A stretch of DNA of 64,000 nt from Sparassis latifolia. Taxonomy: Eukaryota > Basidiomycota > Agaricomycetes > Polyporales > Sparassidaceae. The stretch's first letter is position 1. Each line of letters opens with the position of its first letter. The stretch is from the NCBI GenBank assembly GCA_018466975.1, contig CM031559.1, positions 1,364,001 to 1,428,000 on the forward strand. The letters run 5' to 3'. The position numbers and the translations under genes were made by a program. The notes below the pieces were generated by a model. That model was not told the DNA's origin. It did not search any database and saw only the letters and a list, made by a program, of their open reading frames with translations. Below, piece after piece: positions 42,471-54,115 of the stretch.

Positions 42471-45400
42471 ATGACTTCCGATGGCCACCGGCATTCCACG
42501 TCTCTGTCACAGAACCACAAAGCACAACTCGCTAACGCATATAATGAACTGGGCAAGGAACTTTCATCGCAGAGAATCAGAGTAGTCGGCAATTATACGT
42601 TAGGGAAGGTTATAGGAGAAGGTACGCGACCACGAGTCATGCCGCGGAAGTGATGAACTTATGCCGTTCTGCAGGAACGTACGGGAAAGTACGTCTCGGT
42701 GTACACCGCCTAACCGGCACTCGTGTCGCAATCAAGCAGATCCCGAAGGCTATGTCTGCCTCATTAACGAGGGAGATACACCATCATCGACAGCTGCATC
42801 ATCCACATGTAACACAGCTTTACGAAGTTATCGCCACGGAGTCCAATATCTGGCTCGTTACGGAGCTCTGTTCCGGCGGTGAGCTCTTCGACTACCTCGC
42901 GGAGAAGGGCCGCCTTGATGAGGCCGAGACGCGCGTGTTATTTGGACAACTGTGTCTTGCGGTTGCCTACGTCCATGAAAAGGGCATCGTGCACCGTGAT
43001 TTGAAGCTGGAGAACGTGCTTCTGGACGAGCGCTGTCGCGTGAAACTGGGCGACTTTGGGTTCACGCGCGAGTTCGAGCGGGGCACGCTCCTGGAGACGT
43101 TCTGCGGTACCACAGGGTACGCTTCTCCCGAGATGCTGTTGGCCAAGAAGTATCTCGGTCCAGGCAAGCCGCGCGTTCGATCAGTCTGTGAGGTCGATTC
43201 TCATTGAAGCGTATGACTGTAGAGGTGGACATTTGGTCACTGGGGATCATTCTCTACACTCTTCTGACGGGCACGCTGCCGTTTGATGACGACGACGACA
43301 GCGTGATGAAGGAGAAAGTCGTGAAGGGGGTGTTCGAAGACCCAGAATGGCTTTCTGATGGTATGCAGAACGACTTCCTCGTCGTGACGTTGCTCACATT
43401 GGATTTTTCAGAGGCACGTGATTTGATTAAGAGTATACTGCAGGTAGACCCGTCTGTCAGACCACAAATCTCGCAGATCTTGGCACACCCTTGGTTCACG
43501 CCTCGTTCCCTTGTGCCCATACACGCAGTCGCGTCTCAAACCAGTTCGCCTATTGGCTCGCGCCCACCTTCCCCGCCCACTCTTCGTCCTGCGTCGCCCG
43601 CAGGAAAGTCGCAACCACCCTCAGCATCATCAGGAAATTCGCATTCTACATATCACTCCGCTTCCTCCGAATTCCCCACTTCCGGACCAGTCACGCCTGA
43701 CGACCGCGCTACAAATAAGTCTTTTAGCACGCAGAGCCACCCAGATGCCGAAATAAGCGAGGGCATCCTCAAAGCCGAGCTGTCTTTCCTCGACCAGGTC
43801 AGAGCCGCGCAACCGAACGTTCTGCTTGAGGATGATCTTGAGACGCTTCCCGAACTGGAGGAAGCGTCTCCCCGCGAAGTGCCGTCAAGTCCCGACCAGA
43901 TACCTCCTCGACTGTCGCTCTCGCGTCCCATTTCCGGTTCAAATGCGTCCTCCAAGGTCCCTCCCGCCTATCCTCCCCGGACACCGGCCCGCACTAAGCG
44001 ACGATCCGTCTCCTCCACTCTCTCTGACCCCTCAACGCCAACATTCGACAAGTCAATCCTGCCTGCGCCTCAACAAGACTTCTCCTCTTTGTTGATTACG
44101 CCTGCTCCAATCATCTTCTCCACGCCGCTCGAGCGAGATCTCCTGAATTCATTGAGCAACCTCGGCTTGGACACTGGCCAGATTGTGCATTCAGTACTCA
44201 CGGATGCATGTGATGCTACAGGTGCTTTGTGGTGGCTGTTAAAACGCAAGGCAGAGAGGAAGGCTCTTGAGGAAGGAACTTCCAAGTCAACACCAGACAC
44301 AGTGGAAGTGCAAGAAGACTTGAAGCGGTATGACGCATTGAAAATGGAAAATAGTAAATCACCAATCGAGGACAAAGGGACTGTATCATCACGCGCAAAC
44401 ACACCTGGCGAATCCATCCCATCCATTTCCGCTACATTAGTCTCAGCGTATTCAGCACCAGAATTGCAGTTCATTCCCCCGACCCCTACGGTCGCGTCCA
44501 CCGTAACCCCGTCCACCCCCCCACGCACGAAGTCTCCCAACAACCCACTTCTATCACCATCCCATTCCATAGCAGAAACAGCTACTCGCTCGCACCCTTC
44601 GACACCTGGAGGCAGCACAAATAGCTCCAACTCCGGCTCGAAAGGACGCAAGAATCGGTCGGGAAGCGTTAGTATCATGCAGCGGGCAACCACTGCCCTC
44701 GAAGCAGCAGGGTTGGTACGGAAGAAGTCCACTGAGGTTGTGCGCGAGAAGGAGCGAAACTCCGAGAAGCGAGTAACGAGCGGCGAGGAATCCCGCCCCT
44801 CGCATGGGAGTGGCTCCAGCAGGACTGCGAAGACGCCACCATTGCGTGCCATGAAGGACGCAGGGGTTCCTGCCACCCCCCCTTCTAGTATGGACGCGCA
44901 ACTTCCGGCCATGGGGTCCCCGTGGATCATGGCGGGAGCCAAGGGCTCCCCACCGCCTACCGGATCTCCCGCCGACACGCTTTCTGCCCTCCCGAATATA
45001 TCTGGGAGTAAAATCGGTAACCGGAACCGAGCCAGTTTGCTTTCCACCTTCCGCATGTGGTTCAAGGAGGATCCGAAGGGGAAGCGGAAGGAGGAGATCG
45101 TGATCCCGACAGCAAGCCAGTCATTCCCGCAGACATTAAATAGCCCGACCACAAGTCCTGCGCAGGGGCGGACCCGCGGTGCCCCGAAGCGGCGCGGTAG
45201 CGGCTCTCGAAGCAGGTTCGCTACTGGACGGAAGGCACAGCGCGCAAAGCGAGCGTCGGTGTCATCGCGTCGGTCCAGCAGCGTCAACTCGCGACGTTCG
45301 TCTGTGCACTCTGCCCAGTTTGCAATGCTGGAGTCTCCGCCGTTCTCGGCCGACCAGGTTGCGAGCATGTCCCGCCAAAGGAACGATCCGGCCCGCCGGT

Positions 45401-46419
45401 CTTTTGGCAGCCATACGCCAAATTCGGAGCGAGAGGAGTTTGTCTCGAGGCCGTCTTCGGTTCGCAGTTTCACGAACCAGCAACGGCATAGGAAATCTCC
45501 CTCTGTGAGCTCCACGGGCTCAATGTACCCTGCGCGTACTGCGTCGCCGCTCCCGAAGTATCACAGAAGAGGTGGATCGGGCTCTTCGACGCGCGTTATC
45601 CGACAGATGCAAGCAGCACCACAATCTCATCTCCGGTCGAACTCTGCGTCTTCCGTCCATTCTTTGGCTTCGTCGCGTCAAGGCTCGTCATATGAGCTCT
45701 CGGAGAGCGATGGCCGTAGGAATAGCTCGCCAGTGAAGCCCACTCCAAGGCGTTCGTTGGAGGAGACCCCCCGGCGGGCACATTTACCGACCACGTTTGT
45801 CGCGCACAAGCGACAAACACCATTTAGCAACCCGAGCGGGAGCGGATATCTGAACTCCTTCGGGAGATCAAGCTGGAAGAAATCATGGGGTCTCGAGCCT
45901 CCCGGTTGGCAGACGCGGTCGGCACACCCTGCTATCGAGGTCCTTGCGATTTCTCCTGCCCCAGATGCCCCACTCGGAATACGTGATGTCTTTTCTGGGC
46001 GTCAGTCGCTCAGTATGGGTGACGAGTCAGACTGGGTGGACGAAGATGACGACGGGCCTGGATATGCCGGGTATGCCGGAGGGCTGGGTCAGATGCCCGC
46101 TATCGCGTCGAGTTCGACGTCACCGTATCCGCAAATAGTGGATACGCCATTATTGTCGCCACCACCAAGAGGGGGATTCAGTCGTGCTACCGGAAAACGA
46201 ACAATGACGAATACTAGCTCTGGTTCAGGAAGTGCTGCAGGGAGGGGGACTCGAGGGAAGGCTGGCCGTTCGCCTGTCGGGAGAAGCTCGCCCCTACCTA
46301 CGGAGCCTTCGTTTGAGCCAGCGGACACTCGGGCTGGAAGGCGGCAGCTCCCTGCAGGACGATCTGGGCCTGCATTCCGGCATCCGATACAAGAGGAGGA
46401 TGAAGGTGAAGAGGAATAA
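42471..46419 (+). CDS. Long CAMK/CAMKL-type serine/threonine protein kinase, 1,261 aa, 4 exons
   Basis: Exons 42471-42621, 42675-43163, 43223-43360 and 43412-46419 join in frame to 1,262 codons; intron 43164-43222 has a GC donor (GCAAGC). The kinase domain spans residues about 40-310: glycine loop GEGTYGKV, catalytic Lys71 in VAIK, HRDLKLEN with Asp159, DFG at 177-179, activation segment CGTTGYASPEML and DIWSLGIILYTLLTG. About 950 residues follow, low in complexity and rich in Ser, Pro and basic residues, with many SP/TP and RxxS sites and an acidic end (EEDEGEEE). Domain order and sequence place it near the fungal Kin4/Gin4/Snf1-related CAMKL kinases, which act in polarity and cell-cycle checkpoints; the exact orthologue cannot be fixed here. 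A long minus-strand frame over 44070-45515 is a shadow. Confidence 0.92.
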
Positions 46420-46989
46420 TTTCTCGGGTTGTATTGTAGGTCTCAGTCTAAAGGCACGTGTAGAACATTTCTCCTATTCTCCCACTCATTTTCTATCGTT
46501 ATATGGAACTTGAACATTGTACGGACTGTTAGTACATATTATCGCACCGGCCGGATGGTTTCTTGACCCACGGTGCTATATCACCCTCTCCCCTAGATAC
46601 CCTTGTACTGTCTATTGTACAAGTCGCTTACATATGCCTATCATGCCATGCCAATCCATACGACGCATCCGAAGAGACGAGTGTGCAAGCAGGGGTGTAA
46701 GTTGCAGTCTGACACGGCGTGATTTGGCGTATCGCTTACGCGCAGCGGTGGTGGCAACTGTGCACGCGATTGGCTGTGTTTGGTTCCGGCTCGGTCTTGA
46801 CTGCCGCCAGCGGCATCTCCCTTCGTCACTCTCGACGACGACCACCAACGATCAGATTTCACGCCCCTCCCTGTTCTACATCGTTTGATACGGTGAGCAG
46901 ACTGCTCTGGCGCTGGCTCTCTTCTTCGTCCCGTGAAGCTCATCGTCGTTTTTGAACTGCCTGGAAACCAAGATCCTCAGCCTAAAGCC
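46420..46989. other. Intergenic between kinase and synaptobrevin genes
   Basis: 570 bp of kinase 3' flank and synaptobrevin promoter; no gene seen. Confidence 0.5.
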
Positions 46990-47723
46990 ATGTTCGTATC
47001 TCTTCCGCTGTGCAATGCCTGATTACAGTGTACTGAACATTTGTCTTGCCCCTTCGTTGCTGTTCATGTAGGTCTGAACCATACGATCCATATCTCCCCC
47101 GCGGCGGCTCCTCGTCGAACCCTCCCGGACCTCCGCAGGGCAACCCAAAAACCGCAGCCATCCAACAACAAATCGATGACACTGTTGGGATTATGAGGGA
47201 GAACATCACGAAAGTGGCGGAGCGAGGAGAGAGGCTTGACACGCTGCAAAATAAGACGGGTGAGTTATCTGTCGTGATGCGGGTACCTCGTGTGCGGCTA
47301 CTGCGGCGACGGTGTTGATGGCGGCGGCTGTATTGCCCGAGCAGTCGTACCCACCAGTCTTGATGGATTGCTGAACAAACTTGGTATGCAGACACCCTCG
47401 CTGTATCTGCGCAAGGATTCCGCAGAGGTGCGAATCGTGTACGCAAGGTATGTCGGAAATGCCTGACCCCCTCCTATTGACATTGATCATTATCTGTCCT
47501 ATAGAATATGTGGTAAGTCTGCATACATTGTTCGGCTACTTGTTGGGACGCTGAACTGCCTCGTGGATTCAGGTGGAAGGACATGAAGGTACGTCACCTG
47601 CAACCCAAACTTTAAGTCCAAAAGCTGACACTGTAGGGTCAGATGCGCATCATTATAGGAGTGGCTATCGCTATTATCATCATCATCATTGTCGTGTCCG
47701 TCGTAAAGGCGACGCACCACTGA
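46990..47723 (+). CDS. snc1: Synaptobrevin/VAMP-type v-SNARE (Snc1/Snc2-like), about 124 aa, 6 exons
   Basis: v-SNAREs on exocytic vesicles zipper with plasma-membrane t-SNAREs to drive secretion. Exons: 47072-47259, 47392-47447, micro-exons 47505-47512 (8 nt) and 47573-47588 (16 nt), then 47637-47723. Joined, they give a complete [28 protein letters not shown] with the zero-layer Arg in [17 protein letters not shown], the linker NMWWKDMKG, and a C-terminal membrane anchor ([20 protein letters not shown]) ending KATHH. The first exon is the weak point: ATG 46990 with a GTGCAA donor at 47010 keeps the frame and gives [19 protein letters not shown], but the usual start is nearer MSSEPYDPY. Length matches yeast Snc1 (117 aa). 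Confidence 0.9.
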
Positions 47724-49353
47724 GCGCCTCGTGCCCGTTCTCGCATCTCCTGTCCACCCGCGTATATTCTTCTGCAGGTCCGCAAGGCCGCTGTTGTGTT
47801 ATCTATGCACGTAGTCTAATGTTCGATATCTTCCTCCTTTGTGGTTACATCTGTTGACGAGGCTGTGTCTCTCGAGTCGGACTAATTCTCACACTGTCCT
47901 TCCCTTATCATGTGTTCGAGCGATTGAGTTTGGGTCGTTGCTGTACGCGCGCCTGTCGGGGACTTCGACGTCTCGTGGACTACGACTTGTCGGTTGTCTC
48001 CGCTTCGTTGAGTACAGATCTTTCTACTGTGATTATGTTTGATGGTTGTTGATTTGATTCCGAGATTCCGAGACTCAGACCTATGCATCTAATGCAAGGT
48101 CTCAGCAAGACTGTGTGCTTCTCGATAAGGTCCCCGGCGCTGAACATGAATCCTGTGTTTAAAGTACACTTCCTTCGCGCATGCCGTACACAGGAAACGA
48201 TCTTCAAAGCTTGTTGTGCCAGTTTCTCGTAAGTCAAAGCTGCTAGACGACCGCAGAAAACATGGGTAGAGTCGGTTCTTCAAGTTAACATACAGACCGA
48301 TGCTCTTCTTCCACATTTGCGTTTGGATATCGGTCATTGGTAGGTTGTTACCTTTCCGCGTTGTGCTAGACGGACCCTGAGGGCCAGAATCAGAAGAGCT
48401 TTGCGTCCACTTCACTCCAGTGGTATCTAGCATAACTTAGGCGCTCTTGGGTTGGACTAATTTTCAATCTTTCTCTTGTCATGCTCTCGCCTGATTGAGT
48501 TTGGAACAAGGGCATATTGTTATTAAGTTGTGGGCTTCATCGCATAAGTGAATCCCAACGTACCGGTTGTTTCCTTCCTGTGAGTTCACATCTTTTCACT
48601 GTGATTATGTTTGATGGCCATTGACTGGATCCAGTGCTGAACGTGAGGCATGGTAAGTAATCACATCGTCCACCGCGGGATACATTTGATTTACTCATTG
48701 GATTGTGTATTTGCATGCGCTGTGTTGAGTAGTTGTTTCTGGTTGTCTTCTAGTTCAAGAAAGTTTAACCTGTGATCCATCTTTCTGGTCATCTGATTGC
48801 GTAGGTCTCGGGTGGAAACAAGGCTGCCGCTCGACATTGTAAGATTTCAGAGTCTTCAATATTGATACATCCCTCATTACTTCCTTCAGCGTTCCACAAC
48901 AACAATGCACTTAATATTAATACCTACAAGCAGAAGGATCAACCCAAGCTTTTGTCCCCTCAAATTCGAGGCCCTTTCAAGAGACCAAGGATGATTGCTT
49001 GGCCATTGACTCGACATGCGTCAATGATCTGTCCGTATAAATGGGCTCAGTATTTGCTGCCTCTTCTATGCAATGTAGCCGGATGCACCATATCAAGGAG
49101 CTAGGTGAGACATTCTGTACTTATTGGCTGGATCCAGTTCATGTTCACTATCTTTAGCGGCACATCTGATGACGAAGTCTTCTCGGTCACACAATATTAT
49201 GAAGCATCAGAAACAGCTGTGAAAGGTGCCAGAAGCTATGCTGCATGCTGATATGACCTTGTTCAGTGCATATAAGAATGGTTACAGCAATGTGCCCTCA
49301 TCGACGACTTGTCATTCACTTAATACACAACTCAGTCTGCAGTATTAGTATAA
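47724..49353. other. Synaptobrevin 3' flank with a diverged direct duplication
   Basis: About 180 bp at 47870-48050 recur in direct orientation at 48445-48625 with moderate identity (shared TGTGATTATGTTTGATGG and GATTGAGTTTGG). No supported gene in the stretch, which turns AT-rich toward 49 kb. Confidence 0.4.
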
Positions 49354-52300
49354 ATGCCCATTTTCATGCCGTCTAATTCTGCCTTTGATCTTGGCAGAAT
49401 CTTGGGAGCTGGTTATCTAGGTCTGTCACATCTACATAACTACTATCTACTTCACTGAATGATGTTGCAGGAAATGTGGTAGCAGCAATGTCTCTACCTA
49501 GTCTGTGTATGAGTGCTATTATTGAACTGACACAACTTCCATTTAGCTTCTATGGAATTACCGTCATTCAGACATTCATCTACTACCAACGCAACCATGC
49601 AGATTCCATTTTGCTGAAGAGCACAGTACGTTTGTGATAGATACAGTGAAATGAAAGACTAATGATGTTTGTTACTAGATGTTCTTTCTCTGGTGAGATT
49701 CCAGCAGACAAATCACACACAGCTGTAGTGACTGGACAGCAGGATACTGGACAGTTCACAGCTGGCATTTGTCACTCATGGCATGTATATATATACGATC
49801 ACAGATTTTGCTGATGTGTCGCTCCTCAACTTACCAACATGGTGTGTTTTTGAGCCACAATTGTTCTGGTGTCAATGGCTGAACATAGTATGGTTTGTAG
49901 GAGTGTCATGGTGAGTATTCCTGCAGCAGTTACTATATAAATGATGCCTTATGTTGTCCACAACTTGATTAGGCCAATGTGTTGGTGACTGTGAGCTGCA
50001 TGTTATTCTGCATATGCTGCATCCTACTCATTGCTGGGAAAGGGTACAAGTGATCTGACTGTGAGATGGTGCATAATTACCTCATTCTATGACTGTTCTG
50101 GTGAATTGATTAGCCCTATCAGTCTTTTCTGCCAGCGAATATGGAGGTGTGAGCATGCCTTCCCATTGTGAGGCTCTATGTGGAGAGCTTATTCTGATTC
50201 CCTAAAGAATCGGTTATCAGTCTGTGCACGTATGGTGGTTGCTGACATAAAGTTGTACCCGCACTGCATATAGTAATTTTCTCTTAGAATGGTTATCCGC
50301 TTTTTTTACTTTCCATCTTTAGGCCACCCGATTCACTTCGGGTTTCCCGCTTCCTGTTCAAGATTTCCGCAACACAAAGTCGGCCGGCATTCCTTGAAAG
50401 TTTATTTCCGATGAAAGACTGGAGGAGGACCGATGGCTGGGGGTGATTGTCTGCATCTCTGCACCCATCCTCTATCTTCTCGCAGCTGCATTCACTCTTC
50501 ACGTAGATTCTGTATGCTGCATAGATGTGAGTGTGCCTGATACTTCCTCCCTCCTTCTCTCCCTTGCTGATGTCGACACTTGCAGCTTTGGATTTATATC
50601 CTCTCCTCATCGTAGACAATAAACCAGCTACTGTGTGGCTCATCGGAGAAGTCGACTCATCTTGGTTCAAACTTCGTGGTGAACCCTTGGCCGTTGTGAG
50701 CATCAAGATCGGTTCAAACACTTCAGATGTTTTGAAAGCGTCACGCTTCCAGAGCACCGGGAGTGGAGAGTATGCTTCTGTATGTTGAATTTCTTCTTTT
50801 CAACAAATATTTGTTATTCATTGCTTTAAGGTGGAAGCCTTCCAAGACATATTTGATGCCGACACCAAGTTCGCCCCAGGAACACTATGAGACAGATGCA
50901 TGTCACGGACATCCACAAAAATGATCTTGTCCTGGTCGAATGTAACGTCAGTCGTTGGAGTGTCAATGCTAAAGGTAAGGCTTCATACGAGAAGGGCTGG
51001 ACCAAGTGGCGGACAGGTTTCGAACTCATCACTATAGCACGTCTGTATGATGGGCCCCAGGAGATTAGAGCTGTTGTCCCACGCGCGAAGTTTCATCATT
51101 CATCTAAATAGCCTCTATCTTATATGAGCCTGTGCTACTGCTTGTAATCTGCGCTACCTACATTTATTTTCTTCCCCACTATTCGCTTGCAGTGATTGCC
51201 ACTGTAAATTTACATGGCTTGACTACGGGATTTTCTTGTATACTATTACTATGACTACCGCCTTATCACATGTCGCTCTTGCAGAAATCGATGCTGTGAA
51301 TATACGTGGGGGGACTAGGGAATCGGACATGGCGTGCGAATGCAGCGCCGCTCACCCACAAGTTATATATGTCAGTGAGCAACAGAAGGATATCTCTCAC
51401 TTTTCCTGCAGTAGGGCTCCACTAATTTGTGCTTTGAGTGGATGTAAGTGATTTTTTTGTTTTGTAGGTCACTGCCTTCATGATGGCCATGGGTAAGCAT
51501 TCAGAAACAGCATCCAATATCGTAGGATCACTGATACTATTTTTACAGTCTGCAACACAGGTATGTGCTGTCCTGCCTGCTTATGGTCATCTTGTGTTTG
51601 TCTGATGTTCCATGTATAGTAATCACTGTCAAAGGGTACAGGTTCTTTGCATTAGTTGTTTGGTGTCTGAAGTGATGGCAAACTCGCACAGTTTTGTTGT
51701 ACAGGACTGGGTGAAGCTAGAAGAGATGGCAGTAAGCCAAAACTAATGAGATATTCTTCAGCAATGCTACAATTCCCAACAGTGGGTTGTATATGTAGAT
51801 TTAGTGGGTGGTGTCATTGCAGATGTCCTCATTGCCACATCCCTTTGTGTGCTGTTGAAACCACAATGCACTGGCTTCTCAAGGTGTGTCCTGAAACTCA
51901 TAGAGTCATTAAACACTCTGATATGAGCAATCTATAGAAGGACTCACTTGATGCTTATGACCATCATGTTGTACAGTGTCAATACCTGTGTTTTAACAAG
52001 GTGAGGCTGCAGTGGCCCATCACATGATGTATGCCTTAATTTTTGGAATCATTGTAGCTTATGTGTGATCACTTGCCTGGTGACGGTGAGTTCTTATCTG
52101 CATATATCATTCTATGACCTATGCTAAATCTGTGTGCAGCATGCAGTTATGCCTTATAGTTTCATATGCTTGGTAATTTATTTTGTATTACCAAAATGTG
52201 AGCGTTCACTCACTTCCATTAACCTATGAGCTCAACCTTCACTTAAGTGTTGTTAAACTCTCTCTTGACTTCTCTGAATGCAAGGCAACATCTGTTAAAT

Positions 52301-52436
52301 AACAGTACTTGGCCTATTACCACCTCTGTGTCTTTATCTCCAATGAGCACCTCCTGTGGAGTCGTGAGCTCTATCCCTGTACAAAACCATCTTGGTGGAT
52401 TATGCGATGAGACAGTCAGTTGCTCTTACTGTTGAT
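49354..52436 (+). pseudogene. DUF6534-type multi-pass membrane protein gene, decayed and interrupted
   Basis: Exon-like pieces in order encode a family typical of Agaricomycetes with seven predicted helices and unknown function. They are MPIFMPSNSAFDLGRILGAG (49354 on), SFYGITVIQTFIYYQRNHAD (49545-49620), LAFVTHGMYIYTITDFADVS (about 49760), NVLVTVSCMLFCICCILLIA (about 49980), GVIADVLIATSLCVLLKPQC near 51810, and LLNSLLTSLNARQHLLNNST at 52248. Introns of typical size with GT-AG ends separate several of them. Stops and frame breaks occur in others, and an unrelated coding block lies in the middle (50570-51111). The N-terminal and C-terminal hallmarks, QTFIYYQR and NSLL-SLNAR, make the family call firm while the gene itself looks dead. 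Confidence 0.7.
50570..51111 (+). pseudogene. Agaricomycete hypothetical-protein fragment inside the DUF6534 locus
   Basis: A two-exon frame starts at ATG 50570 (STLAALDLYPLLIVDNKPAT, VVSIKIGSNTSDVLKASRFQ), has an intron 50779-50831, and continues with VEAFQDIFDADTKFAPGT. It breaks frame at about 50888 and resumes as MHVTDIHKNDLVLVECNVSR to FHHSSK. I recognise the second half as resembling small acidic hypothetical proteins common near mobile DNA in this group, but know no function. One base appears to be missing at the break. Confidence 0.45.
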
Positions 52437-53011
52437 ATCACTCAATGAAGCTGAAGCGATGCAGTGTCTAGAAATCTCAGTTCAAACCACCAGAGATGTT
52501 AAAGTAGATGTTGGGCCTCCAACACCTGTGGTAAACAATCACTGTCAATTTTTCATATCTTCTTGACTGAGTATGTGTAGAACAAGAAAACTGCATTTTT
52601 ACCCACAACAGTCGAAATCCTCCCAAATGTCTGAATGGGGCTGCTGCACTAAAGGGCGAGCACATCAGTTAGAAAGTTATCTTGAACGATCTGTCTTGTG
52701 AGTTTGAGTTTTTAACATTCACCAACACATATACTCAGCCTTACTGTATTGTCAGAGATGTTGAACCATTGTAGTTTTCAATTGTGTTCAAGTACTGGTG
52801 TTAGTTTGACATTTCTTTATTCATATCCTGGTCATTTATAGTATTCACCTACAATCTGACAATGTGTATGTAAAAATTGAATATGTAATGCATTTACCAT
52901 TGCTGTGCCCATTGATGACAGCTCTTCATGGAACTTGAGCGTCTGATCTAGGTTTGCTCCTTTATCGCATTTCATATTCTGAAGCTGAGCCCTTACTGCA
53001 CTGGAGTACGT
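52437..53011. other. AT-rich intergenic, no gene seen
   Basis: No supported gene; leads into the hAT remnant. Confidence 0.4.
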
Positions 53012-53700
53012 TAGTGCAGAGCATAGGTAAACCTGCAGGTGTCCTAACCGGTACCCCTACCCATACTCGTAAGGGTATAGTACCCGCATGCATGGGTATA
53101 GGTTTGCCACAGGTTGCTGCAGGTTCTGTACCCTTGCAAGTATGCACATGGGTCATGTCTAATAACAGGTAGTACACAACTATTTACTCTGAAAGAACTA
53201 TGGCATCTCATCCCTCCACAAGGCCTTCATCTTCCCCTTCGCCCTCTGGACTCAAAGTAATGGCCAACACATCTTTGTCAAAAATGAGACCAAGACGACT
53301 TGACTCTGCAAGGCATAGGAGAGTGTGCACTGACTGTGCTGACAGACCGTTACAGATGTGAGAGAGGAGAAGCTGTTCTTTGCTGAAGAGATGCTCAACA
53401 TCCACTAATATTGCTGCAAAAATCTTTTAGCACAAGATGGGAGCAGTCAAAAAGGTGTGGTGGTCACACATTGCCATGAGTTTCCACACTTGTCTTGTAT
53501 GACGATGAGCTACCTTACTATCACTGGCGCACTGTCCAATTAATGATTTTCTCGAGCTGTTTCGCACCTGAAATGGGTGACCACCCGTGCATCTCGAGAT
53601 ATAGTCACACTTTATCGTCCGCTTCGAGATGGAGCTTGATGCCCAGCAGGAGTTTCCTGATCTCCTCGAGATGCGCCTCCACAATAGATGACATCATTTC
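53012..53700 (-). mobile_element. hAT transposon remnant (3' end with C-terminal dimerisation domain)
   Basis: The left terminus reads GTGCAGAGCATAGGTAAACC (53013 on), followed by subterminal repeats of the GGGTAC/ACCCGTAC type (53040-53170). The minus strand then encodes a hAT C-terminal dimerisation segment, DVEHLFSKEQLLLSHICNGL with LCLAESSRLG (53208-53405). Further upstream the frame is scrambled. Element orientation is therefore minus, with its 3' end at the left. Confidence 0.65.
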
Positions 53701-53771
53701 AGCATCTGTCCGTTTCTACACAGTAGAGATGCTTTATGAGATTATCAAAGTAAAATGTATGTTGCCTGATG

Positions 53772-54000
53772 ACTCGGTATTGAACATTGATTGTGCTCAA
53801 GTAATGGTTCTTCTGAATACTCGGTATTGAACATTGATCGTGCTCAAGTAATAGTGCAGAGCACAGGTATACCCTCGGGTATCCCAGGGCATACCTGTAC
53901 CTGTACCCGTGAGGGTATCCGTGCTTCTGGGTACGGGTTTTGCGCGGGTACTCACAGGTCCTGACGGGTTTTAATACCCTTTACGGGTCTCCACTCATTT
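53772..54000. repeat. 34-bp direct repeat and a second hAT-like terminus
   Basis: A 34-bp segment near 53772-53805 recurs at 53819-53852 with one mismatch. The second copy runs straight into GTGCAGAGCACAGGTATACC (53853 on) and its ACCCGTGAGGGTATCC-type subterminal repeats, which match the style of the terminus at 53013 in the same orientation. This looks like a solo end of a related element. Confidence 0.5.
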
Positions 54001-54115
54001 TGGAATCTATTCTATGGGTTGGTGTGCTTGATACAATGAGGGCAGATGCACGAGAGATGGGGGGAACTCGGGGATGGTGGGGGTGCGCAGCTCGATGGAG
54101 GCATTAGCGCATCAC

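Noticed and set aside
44070..45515. 481-codon open frame on the minus strand
   Set aside because: Antisense to the Ser/Pro-rich tail of the kinase; low-complexity composition keeps the frame open.
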